Below are positions 15,998 to 25,065 of a stretch of 64,000 bases of DNA, in pieces. The DNA is from Burkholderia sp. SRS-W-2-2016. GTDB taxonomy: Bacteria > Pseudomonadota > Gammaproteobacteria > Burkholderiales > Burkholderiaceae. Each line of letters begins with the position of its first letter. The stretch's first letter is position 1. A model generated the notes under the pieces. The model was not told the DNA's origin and ran no database searches. It was given only the letters and a program-made list of their open reading frames with translations. The stretch spans positions 124,001-188,000 of the forward strand of contig NZ_MSDV01000026.1 of NCBI RefSeq assembly GCF_001931485.1, written 5' to 3'. The translations under genes were made by a program, and so were the position numbers.

Positions 15998-18265
15998 ATG
16001 GCACAGCAACAGCACAAGATGAACGTCGTGCAACTGACGTTCATCGTCGCGGTGAACATGATGGGCTCCGGCATCATCATGCTGCCCACCAATATGGCGC
16101 GGGTCGGCGCGATCTCGCTGCTGTCGTGGCTGGTCACCGCGGTCGGCTCGATGGCGATCGCGTACGGCTTCGCGCAGGCCGGCATCCTCAACCAGCGCGA
16201 AGGCGGAATGGCCGCGTATGCCGAGGACGCGTACGGGCGCTCCGGTTACTTCCAGGTGTTCTTCCTGTACTTCCTTTCGGTGGCGATCGCGAACGTCGCG
16301 GTCGCGAGTTCGGCGCTCGGCTATCTGGCGGCGTTCGTGCCCGCGCTGACCGCATCGCCGCTCAATACCTGCATCGGCGTGATCGCGCTGCTGTGGCTGA
16401 CCACAGCGGCCAATTTCGGCGGCCCGCGGCTCACCGGCCGGATCGGCTCGATTACCGTGTGGGGCGTGATCCTGCCGGTCGGCTTCATCTCCCTGTTCGG
16501 CTGGTTCTGGTTCAAAGGCGCGACCTTCGAGCAGGCGTGGAATCCGAATGGCCTCAGTCTGCTGCACGGGATGGGTTCGAGCATCTCGCTGACGCTGTGG
16601 GCGTTCCTGGGGATGGAATCGGCGGTGCAGAATTCGTCGGCGGTCGAGAACCCGAAACGCGACGTGCCGCTCGCCTGCCTGTTCGGCACGCTCGGCGCGG
16701 CCGTGATCTACGTGCTCTCGACGTGGGTGATTCAGGGCATCGTGCCGAACGCCGAGCTGGCGAAATCGACCGGGCCGTTCGGGCTCGCGTACGCGAAGAT
16801 GATCGGTCCGCTCGCCGGCCATGTCGTGATGGCGCTGGCGGTGCTCGCCTGCGTCGGCTCGTTGCTCGGCTGGCAATTCACGCTCGCGCAAACCGCGAAG
16901 GACGCCGCCGACAACCAGCTGTTCCCCGCCGTCTTCAGCAAGGTCACGCCGAGCGGCGCGCCGCTCGCGGGGATGGTGATGATGTGCATCGTGCAGTCGC
17001 TGATGGCGCTGTCGACGATCAGTCCGAACCTGAGCGAACAGTTCGCGGCGCTCGTCAATCTGGCGGTCGTCACCAACGTGGTGCCCTACATTATTTCGCT
17101 GTCCGCACTGTTCGTGATGATGCGCGACGCCGGCACGCCCGCGCGCGTCTATCTGCGCAACGCGCTCGTCACCGTGGTCGCGCTCGTCTATTCGATCTAC
17201 GCGCTGTACGCGTCGGGCAAGGATGCGGTGCTCGGCGGGATGCTGGTGATCGCGCTCGGTTACGTCGTGTATGGGCTGATCGCCGCGCGCGCGGCCGCGC
17301 AACCGGCGGCGCGCCGTCCCGGTGCCGCCGCGGCCGGTCCGGCCGCGCTGCTGATCCTGCTCGGCGCGCTCGCGCTGGCCGGCTCCAATCGCGCGCATGC
17401 GGCGGCGCCTGGCGTTGCGGCTGCCGGTGCGAATACGTCTGCGCTCGCGCGCATCAGACAAACGGCGACCGTGCGGCTCGGCTTTATCGATGCCGCGCAG
17501 CCGTTCGCATGGCGCGACGCCGCCGGGCAGCCGACCGGCTACACGATCGCGCTGTGCCGCAAGATCGTCGATGCGCTGCACGGCGAACCGGGGATGCCGA
17601 AGCTCGCGCTGCAATGGGTGCCGCTTGCGCTGGAAGATCGCAAAAGCGCGCTCGAAAGCCGCCGCGTCGATCTGCTGTGCGGCACCTACGACACGCTGGC
17701 CGCGCGCCGCCAGGCGAGCTTCTCGATTCCCGTCTATCCGGGCGGGATCGGCGTGCTGGTGCGCCGCGACTCGTCGCAAGGGCTCAGGGATCTGCTGAAC
17801 GGCACGCGCAGCGCGCTGCTGTGGCGCGGCGCGCCGTCACAGATCCTGTCGCAACAGACGATCGCCGTGATCGCGGGCGCCGAAGCCGAAGCGTGGGTGC
17901 GCAAGCGGCTGAACGAATTGCATATCGACGCGCGCTTGGTCACGGTGCAGGACGTCACGGCGGGGGTGGCGAGCGTCGTCGACCGGCGGGTCAACGCGTT
18001 TTTTGCGGAGCGGGCGTTGCTGGTCTCGCTCGCCCGCACGAGTCCGGCGGCGGACCAGTTGCTGGTGCTGGAACGGCGCTTTACCGATGCGTCGATTGCG
18101 ATCGGCGTGGCGCGCGGCGACGACGATCTGCGGCTGATCGTCGACCGCACGCTCAGCGAGCTGTTCGTGTCGCCCGATCTGAACAACCTGTATAGCCGCT
18201 GGTTCGGGCCGATGGATGCGCGCACCCGGGCGTTTTTCCGTCAAAGCGCGATCGCGCCGGGTTAG
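15998..18265 (+). CDS. PotE-like antiporter fused to an SBP_bac_3 amino-acid-binding domain
   Basis: A 755-residue fusion. Residues 1 to about 435 are a complete APC antiporter of the PotE/CadB type: helix 1 reads MGSGIIMLPTNMARVG, and SISLTLWAFLGMESA follows near residue 200, as in putrescine-ornithine exchangers. Residues about 446-467 form one more hydrophobic segment ending NRAHAAAP, which resembles both a thirteenth helix and a cleavable signal peptide. Residues about 480-750 are a bacterial family-3 solute-binding domain, with TVRLGFIDAAQPFAW, TGYTIALCRKI and RRVDLLCGTYDTLAARR. An extra helix would place this domain in the periplasm, which suits its fold. It is the last gene after arcC, with GGGGAGAG upstream, suggesting ornithine, putrescine or arginine exchange. 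Confidence 0.88.
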   Translation: MAQQQHKMNVVQLTFIVAVNMMGSGIIMLPTNMARVGAISLLSWLVTAVGSMAIAYGFAQAGILNQREGGMAAYAEDAYGRSGYFQVFFLYFLSVAIANVAVASSALGYLAAFVPALTASPLNTCIGVIALLWLTTAANFGGPRLTGRIGSITVWGVILPVGFISLFGWFWFKGATFEQAWNPNGLSLLHGMGSSISLTLWAFLGMESAVQNSSAVENPKRDVPLACLFGTLGAAVIYVLSTWVIQGIVPNAELAKSTGPFGLAYAKMIGPLAGHVVMALAVLACVGSLLGWQFTLAQTAKDAADNQLFPAVFSKVTPSGAPLAGMVMMCIVQSLMALSTISPNLSEQFAALVNLAVVTNVVPYIISLSALFVMMRDAGTPARVYLRNALVTVVALVYSIYALYASGKDAVLGGMLVIALGYVVYGLIAARAAAQPAARRPGAAAAGPAALLILLGALALAGSNRAHAAAPGVAAAGANTSALARIRQTATVRLGFIDAAQPFAWRDAAGQPTGYTIALCRKIVDALHGEPGMPKLALQWVPLALEDRKSALESRRVDLLCGTYDTLAARRQASFSIPVYPGGIGVLVRRDSSQGLRDLLNGTRSALLWRGAPSQILSQQTIAVIAGAEAEAWVRKRLNELHIDARLVTVQDVTAGVASVVDRRVNAFFAERALLVSLARTSPAADQLLVLERRFTDASIAIGVARGDDDLRLIVDRTLSELFVSPDLNNLYSRWFGPMDARTRAFFRQSAIAPG

Positions 18266-18321
18266 CGCTCGTCGGCGCTTCTCGCACCGGACGCTCGCCG
18301 CCTGCCCCGGGCTACGCGGCC

Positions 18322-18429
18322 GGCATTCCTGGCATTCCCGGCATTCCCGGCATTCCTGGCATTCCCGGCATTCCCGGCATTCCCGGCATTCCCTACGTGC
18401 CCTACGTTCCCTACGTTCCCTGCGTTCCA
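18322..18429. repeat. 9-bp tandem repeat (GGCATTCCC and CTACGTTCC variants)
   Basis: About twelve copies of a 9-bp unit fill the gap between the convergent antiporter fusion and SulP genes and run slightly into the SulP 3' end. Eight copies are GGCATTC(C/T)(C/T); the last four have drifted to CTACGTTCC-like units. In one plus-strand frame the array reads Gly-Ile-Pro, but no gene uses that frame. Confidence 0.88.
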
Positions 18430-20171
18430 GCACTCGCACCATGCGGCCCCGCATCGTGCAAAAACGCGTCGATCACATCATCCACCCCCACCCGCCGCCC
18501 CAACGCGCCGACCTGCTGTTCGAGCCCCTCGGCGCGCAGGATGTCTCGCGCGCCGGCGTGAGCGGCGACGATCCGCAGCCGCATCCCCGCTTTGACCAGA
18601 TCGGCGTGCAGCGTCGCGAGCATCCGCGCGCCGGCGAGATCGACCGCGGGCGAGCTGGACAGATCGCAGATCACGAGCCCGAGCGGCGCCGCGCTCGCGC
18701 GTATTTGCTGCCACACCGCCGCGCGCACGTTGTCGCAATTGAAATAGAACAGCGAAGACTCGACCCGGAAAATCAGCACGCCCGGCACCGCTTCGTTCTC
18801 CGGATGACGTTCGATATCCGAATAGCGGTGCGTGCCCGGAATGCGCCCGAGAACCGCCACGTGCGGATGCGCGGCACGCGTGATCAGCAGCAGCATCGAC
18901 GCGAGCACCGCGAAAATCACGCCCTTCAGAATGCCGAGCAGCAATACCGCGGCGAACGCGACCAGCGAGACGAAAAACTCGGAGCGGCTCACCCGCCATA
19001 CATGCCGCAACGCGCGCACATCGACGAGCCCTTTGACCGCCACCAGCACGATCGCCGCGAGCACGACGTTAGGCAGGTTCGCGAGCAGACCGGTCAGGAA
19101 CAGCAGGCACAACCCGATCGCCACCGACGCGAACACCAGCGCGAGCGGCGTGCGCGCGCCGGCCTTGTCGTTGACCGACGACTGCGACAGCCCGCCCGCG
19201 ACCGGATAGCCGTGAAACAGCCCCACCGCGAGATTGGCCGCGCCGAGCCCGAGCAGCTCCTGACGAGCGTCGATCTCGTAGCCGCGCTGCTGCGCGATCG
19301 CGCGCGCGGCCGACACGCTTTCCACATACGACAGCAGCAGACAGGCGAACGCGAGCGGCACGATGCCGTCCACGTCGCGCACATGCAGCGGCGGAAACTG
19401 CAGCGCCGGCAAACCGCGCGGCAACGCGCCGACGACCTGGAAACCGAGCGCGCCGAGCGGCGTGACCGACAGCAGCACGATCGACAGCACCACGACGCCC
19501 AGCGCCACCGGTCGTCCGGGTAAGAACTTTTCGCCGAGCAGCAGCAACGCGAGCGCGGCGACGCCGAACGCGAGCACCGGTAGATGGGTGTCGGGAAGCT
19601 GCGCGGCCAGCACCGCGATGCGTTCGTAGAACGGCTCGCCGCCGCCTTTCACGCCGAACAGTTTGGGCAGTTGCGTCAACGCGATGGTCAGCGCGGCGCC
19701 GGCCTTGAAGCCGAGCAGGATCGTCTCGCTGATGAAGTTGACCAGCGAACTGAGCCGCAGCAGCCACGCGAAAGCGCACATCACCGCGATCAGGATCGCG
19801 GTCAGCGCGGCGATTGCCGCGAAGCGCAGCGGGTCGCCGCCCGCCATGTCGGCGACGGTGACGCCGACCAGCATCGAGATCGCGGAAGTGGGCCCGATCG
19901 CCAGTTGCCGTGACGAGCCGAACAGCGCATACGCGAGCCCGCCGGCCAGATAGCAGTAGATCCCGTATTGCGGCGGCAAGCCGGCCAACGTCGCGTAGGC
20001 GAGCGACACCGGTATTCCGTAGGCCGCCAGCGTCAGACCCGCGACCGCATCCGCGGACAGCCACTGCATCTGATATCCGGGTAGCCACTGCGCGGGCGGA
20101 AAGAACGCGCGCCAGCCGCGCGCGGGCGCGTGACTGTCGACTTCGGCGCCGGGATTGCGCGGTTGCGCCAT
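18411..20171 (-). CDS. SulP-family anion transporter with STAS domain
   Basis: An inner-membrane transporter of the SulP (SLC26-like) family, 586 residues. The N-terminal region carries the signature YGIYCYLAGGLAYALFGSSRQLAIGPTSA as landmark region around residues 70-100. About 11-14 helices follow. A C-terminal STAS domain occupies residues about 450-560, with VLIFRVESSLFYFNCDNV and the conserved LSSSPAVDLAGARML helix start. Substrate may be sulfate, bicarbonate or a dicarboxylate. The start at 20171 is set by AAGGAGG eight bases upstream; the frame is open farther but that part is the antisense of DUF2252. It follows DUF2252 by 37 bp. Its last codons overlap the 9-bp repeat array. Confidence 0.9.
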   Translation of the reverse strand: MAQPRNPGAEVDSHAPARGWRAFFPPAQWLPGYQMQWLSADAVAGLTLAAYGIPVSLAYATLAGLPPQYGIYCYLAGGLAYALFGSSRQLAIGPTSAISMLVGVTVADMAGGDPLRFAAIAALTAILIAVMCAFAWLLRLSSLVNFISETILLGFKAGAALTIALTQLPKLFGVKGGGEPFYERIAVLAAQLPDTHLPVLAFGVAALALLLLGEKFLPGRPVALGVVVLSIVLLSVTPLGALGFQVVGALPRGLPALQFPPLHVRDVDGIVPLAFACLLLSYVESVSAARAIAQQRGYEIDARQELLGLGAANLAVGLFHGYPVAGGLSQSSVNDKAGARTPLALVFASVAIGLCLLFLTGLLANLPNVVLAAIVLVAVKGLVDVRALRHVWRVSRSEFFVSLVAFAAVLLLGILKGVIFAVLASMLLLITRAAHPHVAVLGRIPGTHRYSDIERHPENEAVPGVLIFRVESSLFYFNCDNVRAAVWQQIRASAAPLGLVICDLSSSPAVDLAGARMLATLHADLVKAGMRLRIVAAHAGARDILRAEGLEQQVGALGRRVGVDDVIDAFLHDAGPHGASAGTQGT

Positions 20172-20208
20172 CGCACCCTCCTTGTCCGCTGAGCGGCGGC
20201 GCGCGCGC

Positions 20209-21633
20209 CTAGTCGTCGACGATCGCCTGAATCCGGCCCTCGCGAATCGCGCGCACGAACTCGCGATAGTCGCGCCGGTTTTGCGCGCTGTACTCGGTCG
20301 CGAATTCGGCGATCGCATCGTCGAAGGTCTGGCCCGCGCCCAGATAGCCGGCAATCGTCGCCGCGTCGCCCGAGCGCGCGTGGGCCCGCGCCAGCGCGTG
20401 CGCGCACATGCGCGCGTACTGGCGCAGCAGCGCCGCGTCGAGCGCTTCGATCAGCACCGAAATCTTCATGTCGCGCAACTGACGCAGATAAAAATCCCGG
20501 CCGTTCTGGCCGCGCGTCCAGCCGAGAAACGCATCGCTCGCGGACTGCATCAGACGCTGCCCGGCGATCACCCGTTGCCCGTGGTTCGGATGCACGCTTT
20601 TGCCCGCGTACGGTTCGAGCACCGATGCTCTGGCTTCCTTGACCTGCAGAAACAACGGATCGTTGTCGCTCGCCATGAACAGACCCACGGCGCACATCGT
20701 GCCGACACTGCCGACGCCGACCACCTTGATCGCCATGTCGACCAGATGAAAGCGGTCGAACACCACGCGCACGTGTTCGGCCAGACTCTCGCGATACGCC
20801 GCGATCGCTTCCGCGTAGCGGCTGCCCAGACCCGGCGCCATCTCTTCGGTCGGATGAAAAATCAGCGGCGGCTCGTCCTTGATGCGCGGCTGCGCGCCAT
20901 CCTCGGAGACCAGCTTCGGATACAGATGATCGGGAACGGTCTTGCGCCGTTCCGTTTCGATCCGCTGCGCGATCCGTTTGCGCGCGGCATCGACGACGTC
21001 CGGGTCGCCGCCGTCGTCGCGATAGCGTTGCAGGTCGATCTTGTCGTACCAGACGTCGAGCACGCGCATCGACGCGTAGTCGTGCATCCGCTCGCGGTAG
21101 ACGCGCGCGAGATCGGTCGCGATGCGCGCGGTCTCGCTATTGGCCAGTTCGAGATGCTGCGCGGCGATCACGACACTCGCGGCGAGCCGCTTCAGATCCC
21201 ATTCGAACGGCGCCGGCAGCGTCTCGTCGAGATCGTTGATATCGAAGATCACGTTGCGCTCCGGCGTCGCGAAGCCGCCGAAGTTCATCAGGTGAGCGTC
21301 GCCGCACGCCTGCACGCGCAGACCGCTGGTGGGGGTGGTCGCCAGATCCGCGGCCATCACGGCCGCCGCGCCGCGATAGAACGCGAACGGCGAGGCCGCC
21401 ATGCGGCCGAAGCGCAGCGGCACCAGAGCGGGCAAGCGGCCTTCGTTCGATTGCTCCAGCAGCGCGACCGGATCGCCGCGTTGCTCGGGCGTGCGCCAGC
21501 CCGCCTGCGACGAGCGCGGAATCGAATCGCGAATCACGCGCCCCTGCGCGGCCCGCTCGTCGGGAGTCAGATAGGCGGCGGCCGGCGGCTTCCCGGCGCG
21601 GGCGGCTTTGCTGCGTGAAACGGCTTTGTCCAT
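20209..21633 (-). CDS. DUF2252 protein (kinase-like fold)
   Basis: A 474-residue protein of the DUF2252 family, whose members resemble aminoglycoside phosphotransferases and other kinase-like folds, with no established reaction. Typical blocks are VQACGDAHLMNFGGFATPERN near residue 130, FDINDLDETLPAPFEWDLKRL, which resembles a metal-binding catalytic segment, and GVGSVGTMC farther on. The start at 21633 has GGGAG eight bases upstream; a GTG three codons earlier is an alternative. It sits between a 61-residue membrane protein and SulP in a minus-strand series, with gaps of 46 and 37 bp. The substrate is unknown. Confidence 0.85.
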   Translation of the reverse strand: MDKAVSRSKAARAGKPPAAAYLTPDERAAQGRVIRDSIPRSSQAGWRTPEQRGDPVALLEQSNEGRLPALVPLRFGRMAASPFAFYRGAAAVMAADLATTPTSGLRVQACGDAHLMNFGGFATPERNVIFDINDLDETLPAPFEWDLKRLAASVVIAAQHLELANSETARIATDLARVYRERMHDYASMRVLDVWYDKIDLQRYRDDGGDPDVVDAARKRIAQRIETERRKTVPDHLYPKLVSEDGAQPRIKDEPPLIFHPTEEMAPGLGSRYAEAIAAYRESLAEHVRVVFDRFHLVDMAIKVVGVGSVGTMCAVGLFMASDNDPLFLQVKEARASVLEPYAGKSVHPNHGQRVIAGQRLMQSASDAFLGWTRGQNGRDFYLRQLRDMKISVLIEALDAALLRQYARMCAHALARAHARSGDAATIAGYLGAGQTFDDAIAEFATEYSAQNRRDYREFVRAIREGRIQAIVDD

Positions 21634-21679
21634 GATCGCCACTCCCGGCGTGAACGTGCTGCTGGCGGCGGGAACCGAT

Positions 21680-21865
21680 TCACTTGTTGGCCCACGGATT
21701 GAGCAGGATCACGAAGCCCGCGACGCCGAGCACCATCGCCAGCGCGCCGATCCGGACCAGCGCGCCATCCTCGTACAGCAAGCCGCGAATCGCCGCCGCA
21801 ATGCCGCCCAACGCGATGAATATCGCAATCGCCGCGAGTACGATCCTGCCTTCCACGCGTTCCAT
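21680..21865 (-). CDS. Small two-helix membrane protein
   Basis: A 61-residue protein with two hydrophobic helices (about residues 9-26 and 37-54) joined by a short acidic loop, ending in NPWANK. I do not recognise a named family. A GGGACAG site lies a few bases before the start, and the gene fits neatly between the surface-antigen-like gene and DUF2252 on the same strand, so I take it as real. Likely inner-membrane; role unknown. Confidence 0.65.
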   Translation of the reverse strand: MERVEGRIVLAAIAIFIALGGIAAAIRGLLYEDGALVRIGALAMVLGVAGFVILLNPWANK

Positions 21866-21986
21866 GATTGCTGTCCCGATTGCCGTTGCGCCTGCCGTTC
21901 CTCTGTCCGTTCCGCTGTCCGTTGCGATTGCCGTCCCGCCTGCTGTGTCTGTTATGTCGTCGTCGCTCCGCGTACCGTCGCGGGGC

Positions 21987-22385
21987 TCATTCGCGCAGGA
22001 TTTTCCACGGACCGTCGCCGGTCTTGCAGACGGTCGGCATCCACGTCTGCGTCTGCCCTTTCGCGGTCGCGACCAGCGTCGCGTGCCGGCAGGTGCGCTC
22101 GCCCTGCTTCGACGTGTCGTGCGGCGTCACCGTGCCGGAGATCGTCACAGGATTGCCGGTGCCGGCGTTGCTCCAGTCGAACGATTCGCCGTCCTTACCT
22201 TGTTCCAGTGCCTTCTGCGCGGCATTGTTGAGCGCCTTGCGGTCGGCGTCGCGCATGTAGGTGATCGGCGTGTCCTTCAGAAAGTTCAGGTTGGCCGCAT
22301 GGCTCGCGGCCGCGCCGCCGAGCAGCGCCAGCGCGCCGGAACAGACGAGGACCGCGCGCGCGGCCTGGCGGTATCGCAATGACAT
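21987..22385 (-). CDS. RT0821/Lpp0805-type surface-antigen-like envelope protein
   Basis: A 132-residue exported protein. Residues 1-31 form a signal peptide (RAVLVCSGALALLGGAAASHA). The mature part has the pattern LNNAAQKALEQGKDGESFDWSN and GERTCRHATLVATAKGQ seen in the RT0821/Lpp0805 group of small surface proteins related to the 17-kDa antigen, ending in DGPWKILRE. Two cysteines (ERTC, TVC) could form a disulfide. The start at 22385 follows CGAGGAGC; the frame is open farther upstream without a signal-like sequence. It lies 68 bp downstream of the DUF2950 gene. Molecular role unknown. Confidence 0.75.
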   Translation of the reverse strand: MSLRYRQAARAVLVCSGALALLGGAAASHAANLNFLKDTPITYMRDADRKALNNAAQKALEQGKDGESFDWSNAGTGNPVTISGTVTPHDTSKQGERTCRHATLVATAKGQTQTWMPTVCKTGDGPWKILRE

Positions 22386-22453
22386 GGATGGGCTCCTCGA
22401 AATCGATAACGGATGCGGACGGCGGCGCAGCGGCCACGCGACGGGCGTGCGGC

Positions 22454-23428
22454 TCACAAACGATCGTCGACGCGCTGCCATGTGCTGTCCGGATTGAATT
22501 CGGTGATCGGCGGCGCATGCGGGCCGCGGTTCTTCTGATAGATCACGCCGTTGTTGTTGACCACGAAGGTCATCACGCCGCTGGTGCCGTACTCGGCCGG
22601 ATAGGCGGCCATCGCGAAGCCGGCCAGCATATGGCCGTTGATCACGTAGCTGAACGCGCCGCCGGGCGCGTGACGGCCCTGCTTCGTCAGGATCTGGAAG
22701 TGATAGCCGCGGTACGGATCGCCGGCCCGGTGGCCCTTCAGATATTCGGAACTCGCGGCGACCAGCGGCCCGAACGGACTGGCTTCCTCGTCGCTGTTCT
22801 CATCCGTGTGCCAGTACAGGCCGTCCTGCTTGCCGGGCGTGCTGGCGAGCTTCTGCGCGTATTCGAGCACGCCGGCCTGGTTGCGCGCGCGCGATGCGTA
22901 TTCGCGCTGCGCGCCGAGATACGCATTGAGAACCGTGATCGCCGCGCGCTCGTTCGCGCCGATGCGGCGATTGATCATCTCGTCTTCGCCCAGCTCGGTG
23001 GCGAAGCGCCAGTTGCCGCCTTCCTTGACGATCGGAATCGGCATCGGCCACGCCTCGTCGCCGACCAGCAGGATGCGCCGATCCGGGCCCGCTTCGTCGA
23101 GCGCGTGGAAGGCCTGCATCTCGGCGCTCGCGTTGGCCCAGTTCGCTTCGTCTTCCGCGCGATCGCCCGACACGACGAGACGCTTGTGCGCTTCGCCGAA
23201 AATCTCGACCAGTGCGGTTTCGTTGTCGGTTTTCAGCGCGTCGGCGAGCGCGGCGACCGCGTCCTCGGGGGTGGCGAACGTGCGTTGGCCGGCGGCCCAT
23301 GCGTGATCCGGCAGCGTGAGCGCGAGCAGCGCCGCGCTGGCGAGCGTGGCGGCCCACGCGACTAGCCGGCTAAGGCCCGGCGCGCTGCGCGCGTCCGGGT
23401 TGCCGCCGCTGATGGTGCGCTTGGTCAT
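22454..23428 (-). CDS. DUF2950 periplasmic protein
   Basis: A 324-residue exported protein of the DUF2950 family, function unknown. Residues about 20-46 are a signal peptide core ending DHAWAAG. The mature protein contains the family blocks FATPEDAVAALADALK, ILLVGDEAWPMPIPIVKEGGNWRF as landmark region near residue 130, and YHFQILTKQG with a C-terminal MTFVVNNNGVIYQKNRG segment. It starts 26 bp after the DUF3300 gene. The DUF2950-DUF3300 pair is a common neighbourhood, and the two products probably act together in the envelope. Confidence 0.9.
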   Translation of the reverse strand: MTKRTISGGNPDARSAPGLSRLVAWAATLASAALLALTLPDHAWAAGQRTFATPEDAVAALADALKTDNETALVEIFGEAHKRLVVSGDRAEDEANWANASAEMQAFHALDEAGPDRRILLVGDEAWPMPIPIVKEGGNWRFATELGEDEMINRRIGANERAAITVLNAYLGAQREYASRARNQAGVLEYAQKLASTPGKQDGLYWHTDENSDEEASPFGPLVAASSEYLKGHRAGDPYRGYHFQILTKQGRHAPGGAFSYVINGHMLAGFAMAAYPAEYGTSGVMTFVVNNNGVIYQKNRGPHAPPITEFNPDSTWQRVDDRL

Positions 23429-23454
23429 CGTCGTCTCTCGTTCTTCAGGGTTCC

Positions 23455-24804
23455 TCAACGCCGGCCGCCACCGCGACCGCCGCCCATGCCGCCGCCACGC
23501 GGCGCGAAACCGCCACCGCCGCCACCCGAAAAGCCGCCGCCGCCGCGAGCGCCGCCACCGCCACCGCCACCGCCAAAGCCGCCGCCGCCCGCCGACGCGC
23601 GGGGCGAGTGCCCGCCGCGCGCTTCCGAGTACGACTGCCGACTCGCCGCGCCGCGCGCGCTGTTCGCCTGGGTGTCGCGCGCGGAGCCGTAACCGCTGAA
23701 CGCGTCGCCGCGGGATCCCTCGCCGCGCGCGGGCGGATCGCCGACCCGCTGCGTGCGCGCCGAACGATCCGAGATACCGCTGACCTGGCCGGGCTTCTTG
23801 TCCGGCGTCCACGAGGTCGTGCGATTGCCGCCCGAGCGATTCACGTCGCGGGTATTGATATTGGTGCGATCGCCGCGATTGACGGTGCGGTCGCCGCGAT
23901 CGACATTGCGCTCGAAGTTGTTCTCGCGGTTGATGTTGATGTTGTTGTTGCCGCCGCCACCGTAGTGCGCTTCGTAGTGCCCGCCGTTCCACGCGGCGCC
24001 GAGCGCGGCGCCCCAGATCAGGCCGGTCGCGAGCGCCGCGCCGGGCGCGTACGGGTAGTAATAGGCCGGGTACGGCGCCGGATAGTACGCATACGGTGCC
24101 GGCGCGCCGGCGACCACGACCGTCGTCGGGTTGTACTGCGGCACGTAGATCACCTGCGGATCGGCCGGCTGGATCTTGATCACTTCCTTTTCGACCACCA
24201 CGACCTGCTTGTCGTCGGATTTCAGATTGCCGGCCGACTGCGTTTGCCGCCTGAAGCGCTGGATCGCTTCGAGCACCGCGCCCTGATCCGCGACGACCGC
24301 TTCGCCGAGATCGATGGTCCAGTCCAGATCGGTGCTCATCTTCTTGACGACCTCGGGGTAATTGGCGAGCGCCTTCACCGGGTCGTGCCAGGAGTCGTTG
24401 AGCTTGAGCGACTGGTTGGTTTTTCGTTGATCGAGAAAGCGGTCGACCTGAACGATTTCGACCGGATAGGTCGCGGACGGCAGGATGATCGCGACCAGGT
24501 CGTCCGGATACAGCGCGATCGGCGCGACCAGCTTGTCCAGTTCGGCCGGCGATGCGGGTGGCGGCGCGGCGTTGACGTTGGCGGCCGGCGCCTGCGCGAG
24601 CGCGGCCGGGCTGAACAGCGCGGTCCCGGAGAGCGTGAGCAGCGCCGCGCACAACGTCAGCGTCAGCGCGCCGCGCGTTGTCTTCAGATGCGCTTTCGGC
24701 TCGAACTGGCGTCGCGCGGCGTGGGCCGCCGGCCGCCCGTCGAGCGCCGACGCGGACGTGGCGAGCGGGACGATCCGTTCGAGAGCATGCATGATGCGCT
24801 CCAT
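23455..24804 (-). CDS. DUF3300 envelope protein with Gly-rich tail
   Basis: A protein of about 449 residues, DUF3300 family. An N-terminal signal or anchor segment (ALTLTLCAALLTLSG) is followed by a proline-rich linker and the conserved domain with LVAPIALYPDDLVAIILPSATYPVEIVQ as landmark near residues 95-120. A Tyr/Pro-rich stretch (YAYYPAPYPAYYYPY), an Asn-rich stretch, and a final 70 residues of mainly Gly/Arg repeats follow. I place the start at 24804, behind GAGGGGG; the open frame upstream has no ribosome site. It is the first gene of the minus-strand series, 129 bp from palindromic site C. Function unknown; surface or matrix association is plausible. Confidence 0.88.
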   Translation of the reverse strand: MERIMHALERIVPLATSASALDGRPAAHAARRQFEPKAHLKTTRGALTLTLCAALLTLSGTALFSPAALAQAPAANVNAAPPPASPAELDKLVAPIALYPDDLVAIILPSATYPVEIVQVDRFLDQRKTNQSLKLNDSWHDPVKALANYPEVVKKMSTDLDWTIDLGEAVVADQGAVLEAIQRFRRQTQSAGNLKSDDKQVVVVEKEVIKIQPADPQVIYVPQYNPTTVVVAGAPAPYAYYPAPYPAYYYPYAPGAALATGLIWGAALGAAWNGGHYEAHYGGGGNNNININRENNFERNVDRGDRTVNRGDRTNINTRDVNRSGGNRTTSWTPDKKPGQVSGISDRSARTQRVGDPPARGEGSRGDAFSGYGSARDTQANSARGAASRQSYSEARGGHSPRASAGGGGFGGGGGGGGARGGGGFSGGGGGGFAPRGGGMGGGRGGGRR

Positions 24805-24932
24805 CGCTGTTACCCCCTCACGCGTGGCCGGTACCGCGCGTTGCAACCTTCGACGAGATCGCGAACCGCGGCGACCGAAACGATACCTGCAGTTTTTCAG
24901 AAATCATTTCAGCAGCGCCACGTGTTGCCGCC

Positions 24933-24952
24933 AATACGACCATGGTCCGATG
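24933..24952. promoter_or_regulatory. Palindromic site C (core GACCATGGTC at 24938-24947)
   Basis: A copy of the dispersed palindrome with AT at the centre, flanked by AATAC and CGATG, matching the flank consensus in both directions. It lies between the divergent DUF3300 gene (core 133 bp from its start) and the glycine-zipper gene (118 bp from its start) and could serve both. Confidence 0.65.
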
Positions 24953-25065
24953 CGCGGCCCACGGCGCCCGCGCCATGATGTAAGCGAACCTGCCATGCTG
25001 TGCGCGCCATGCGCCGGGCGGCAGCCGACGACCCGCACCCGCGTGCATTCACGCAAGGAGCTGTC

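Noticed and set aside
18322..18429. Collagen-like Gly-Ile-Pro coding repeat
   Set aside because: The frame reading Gly-Ile-Pro has no start or stop context of a gene and lies at a convergent junction.
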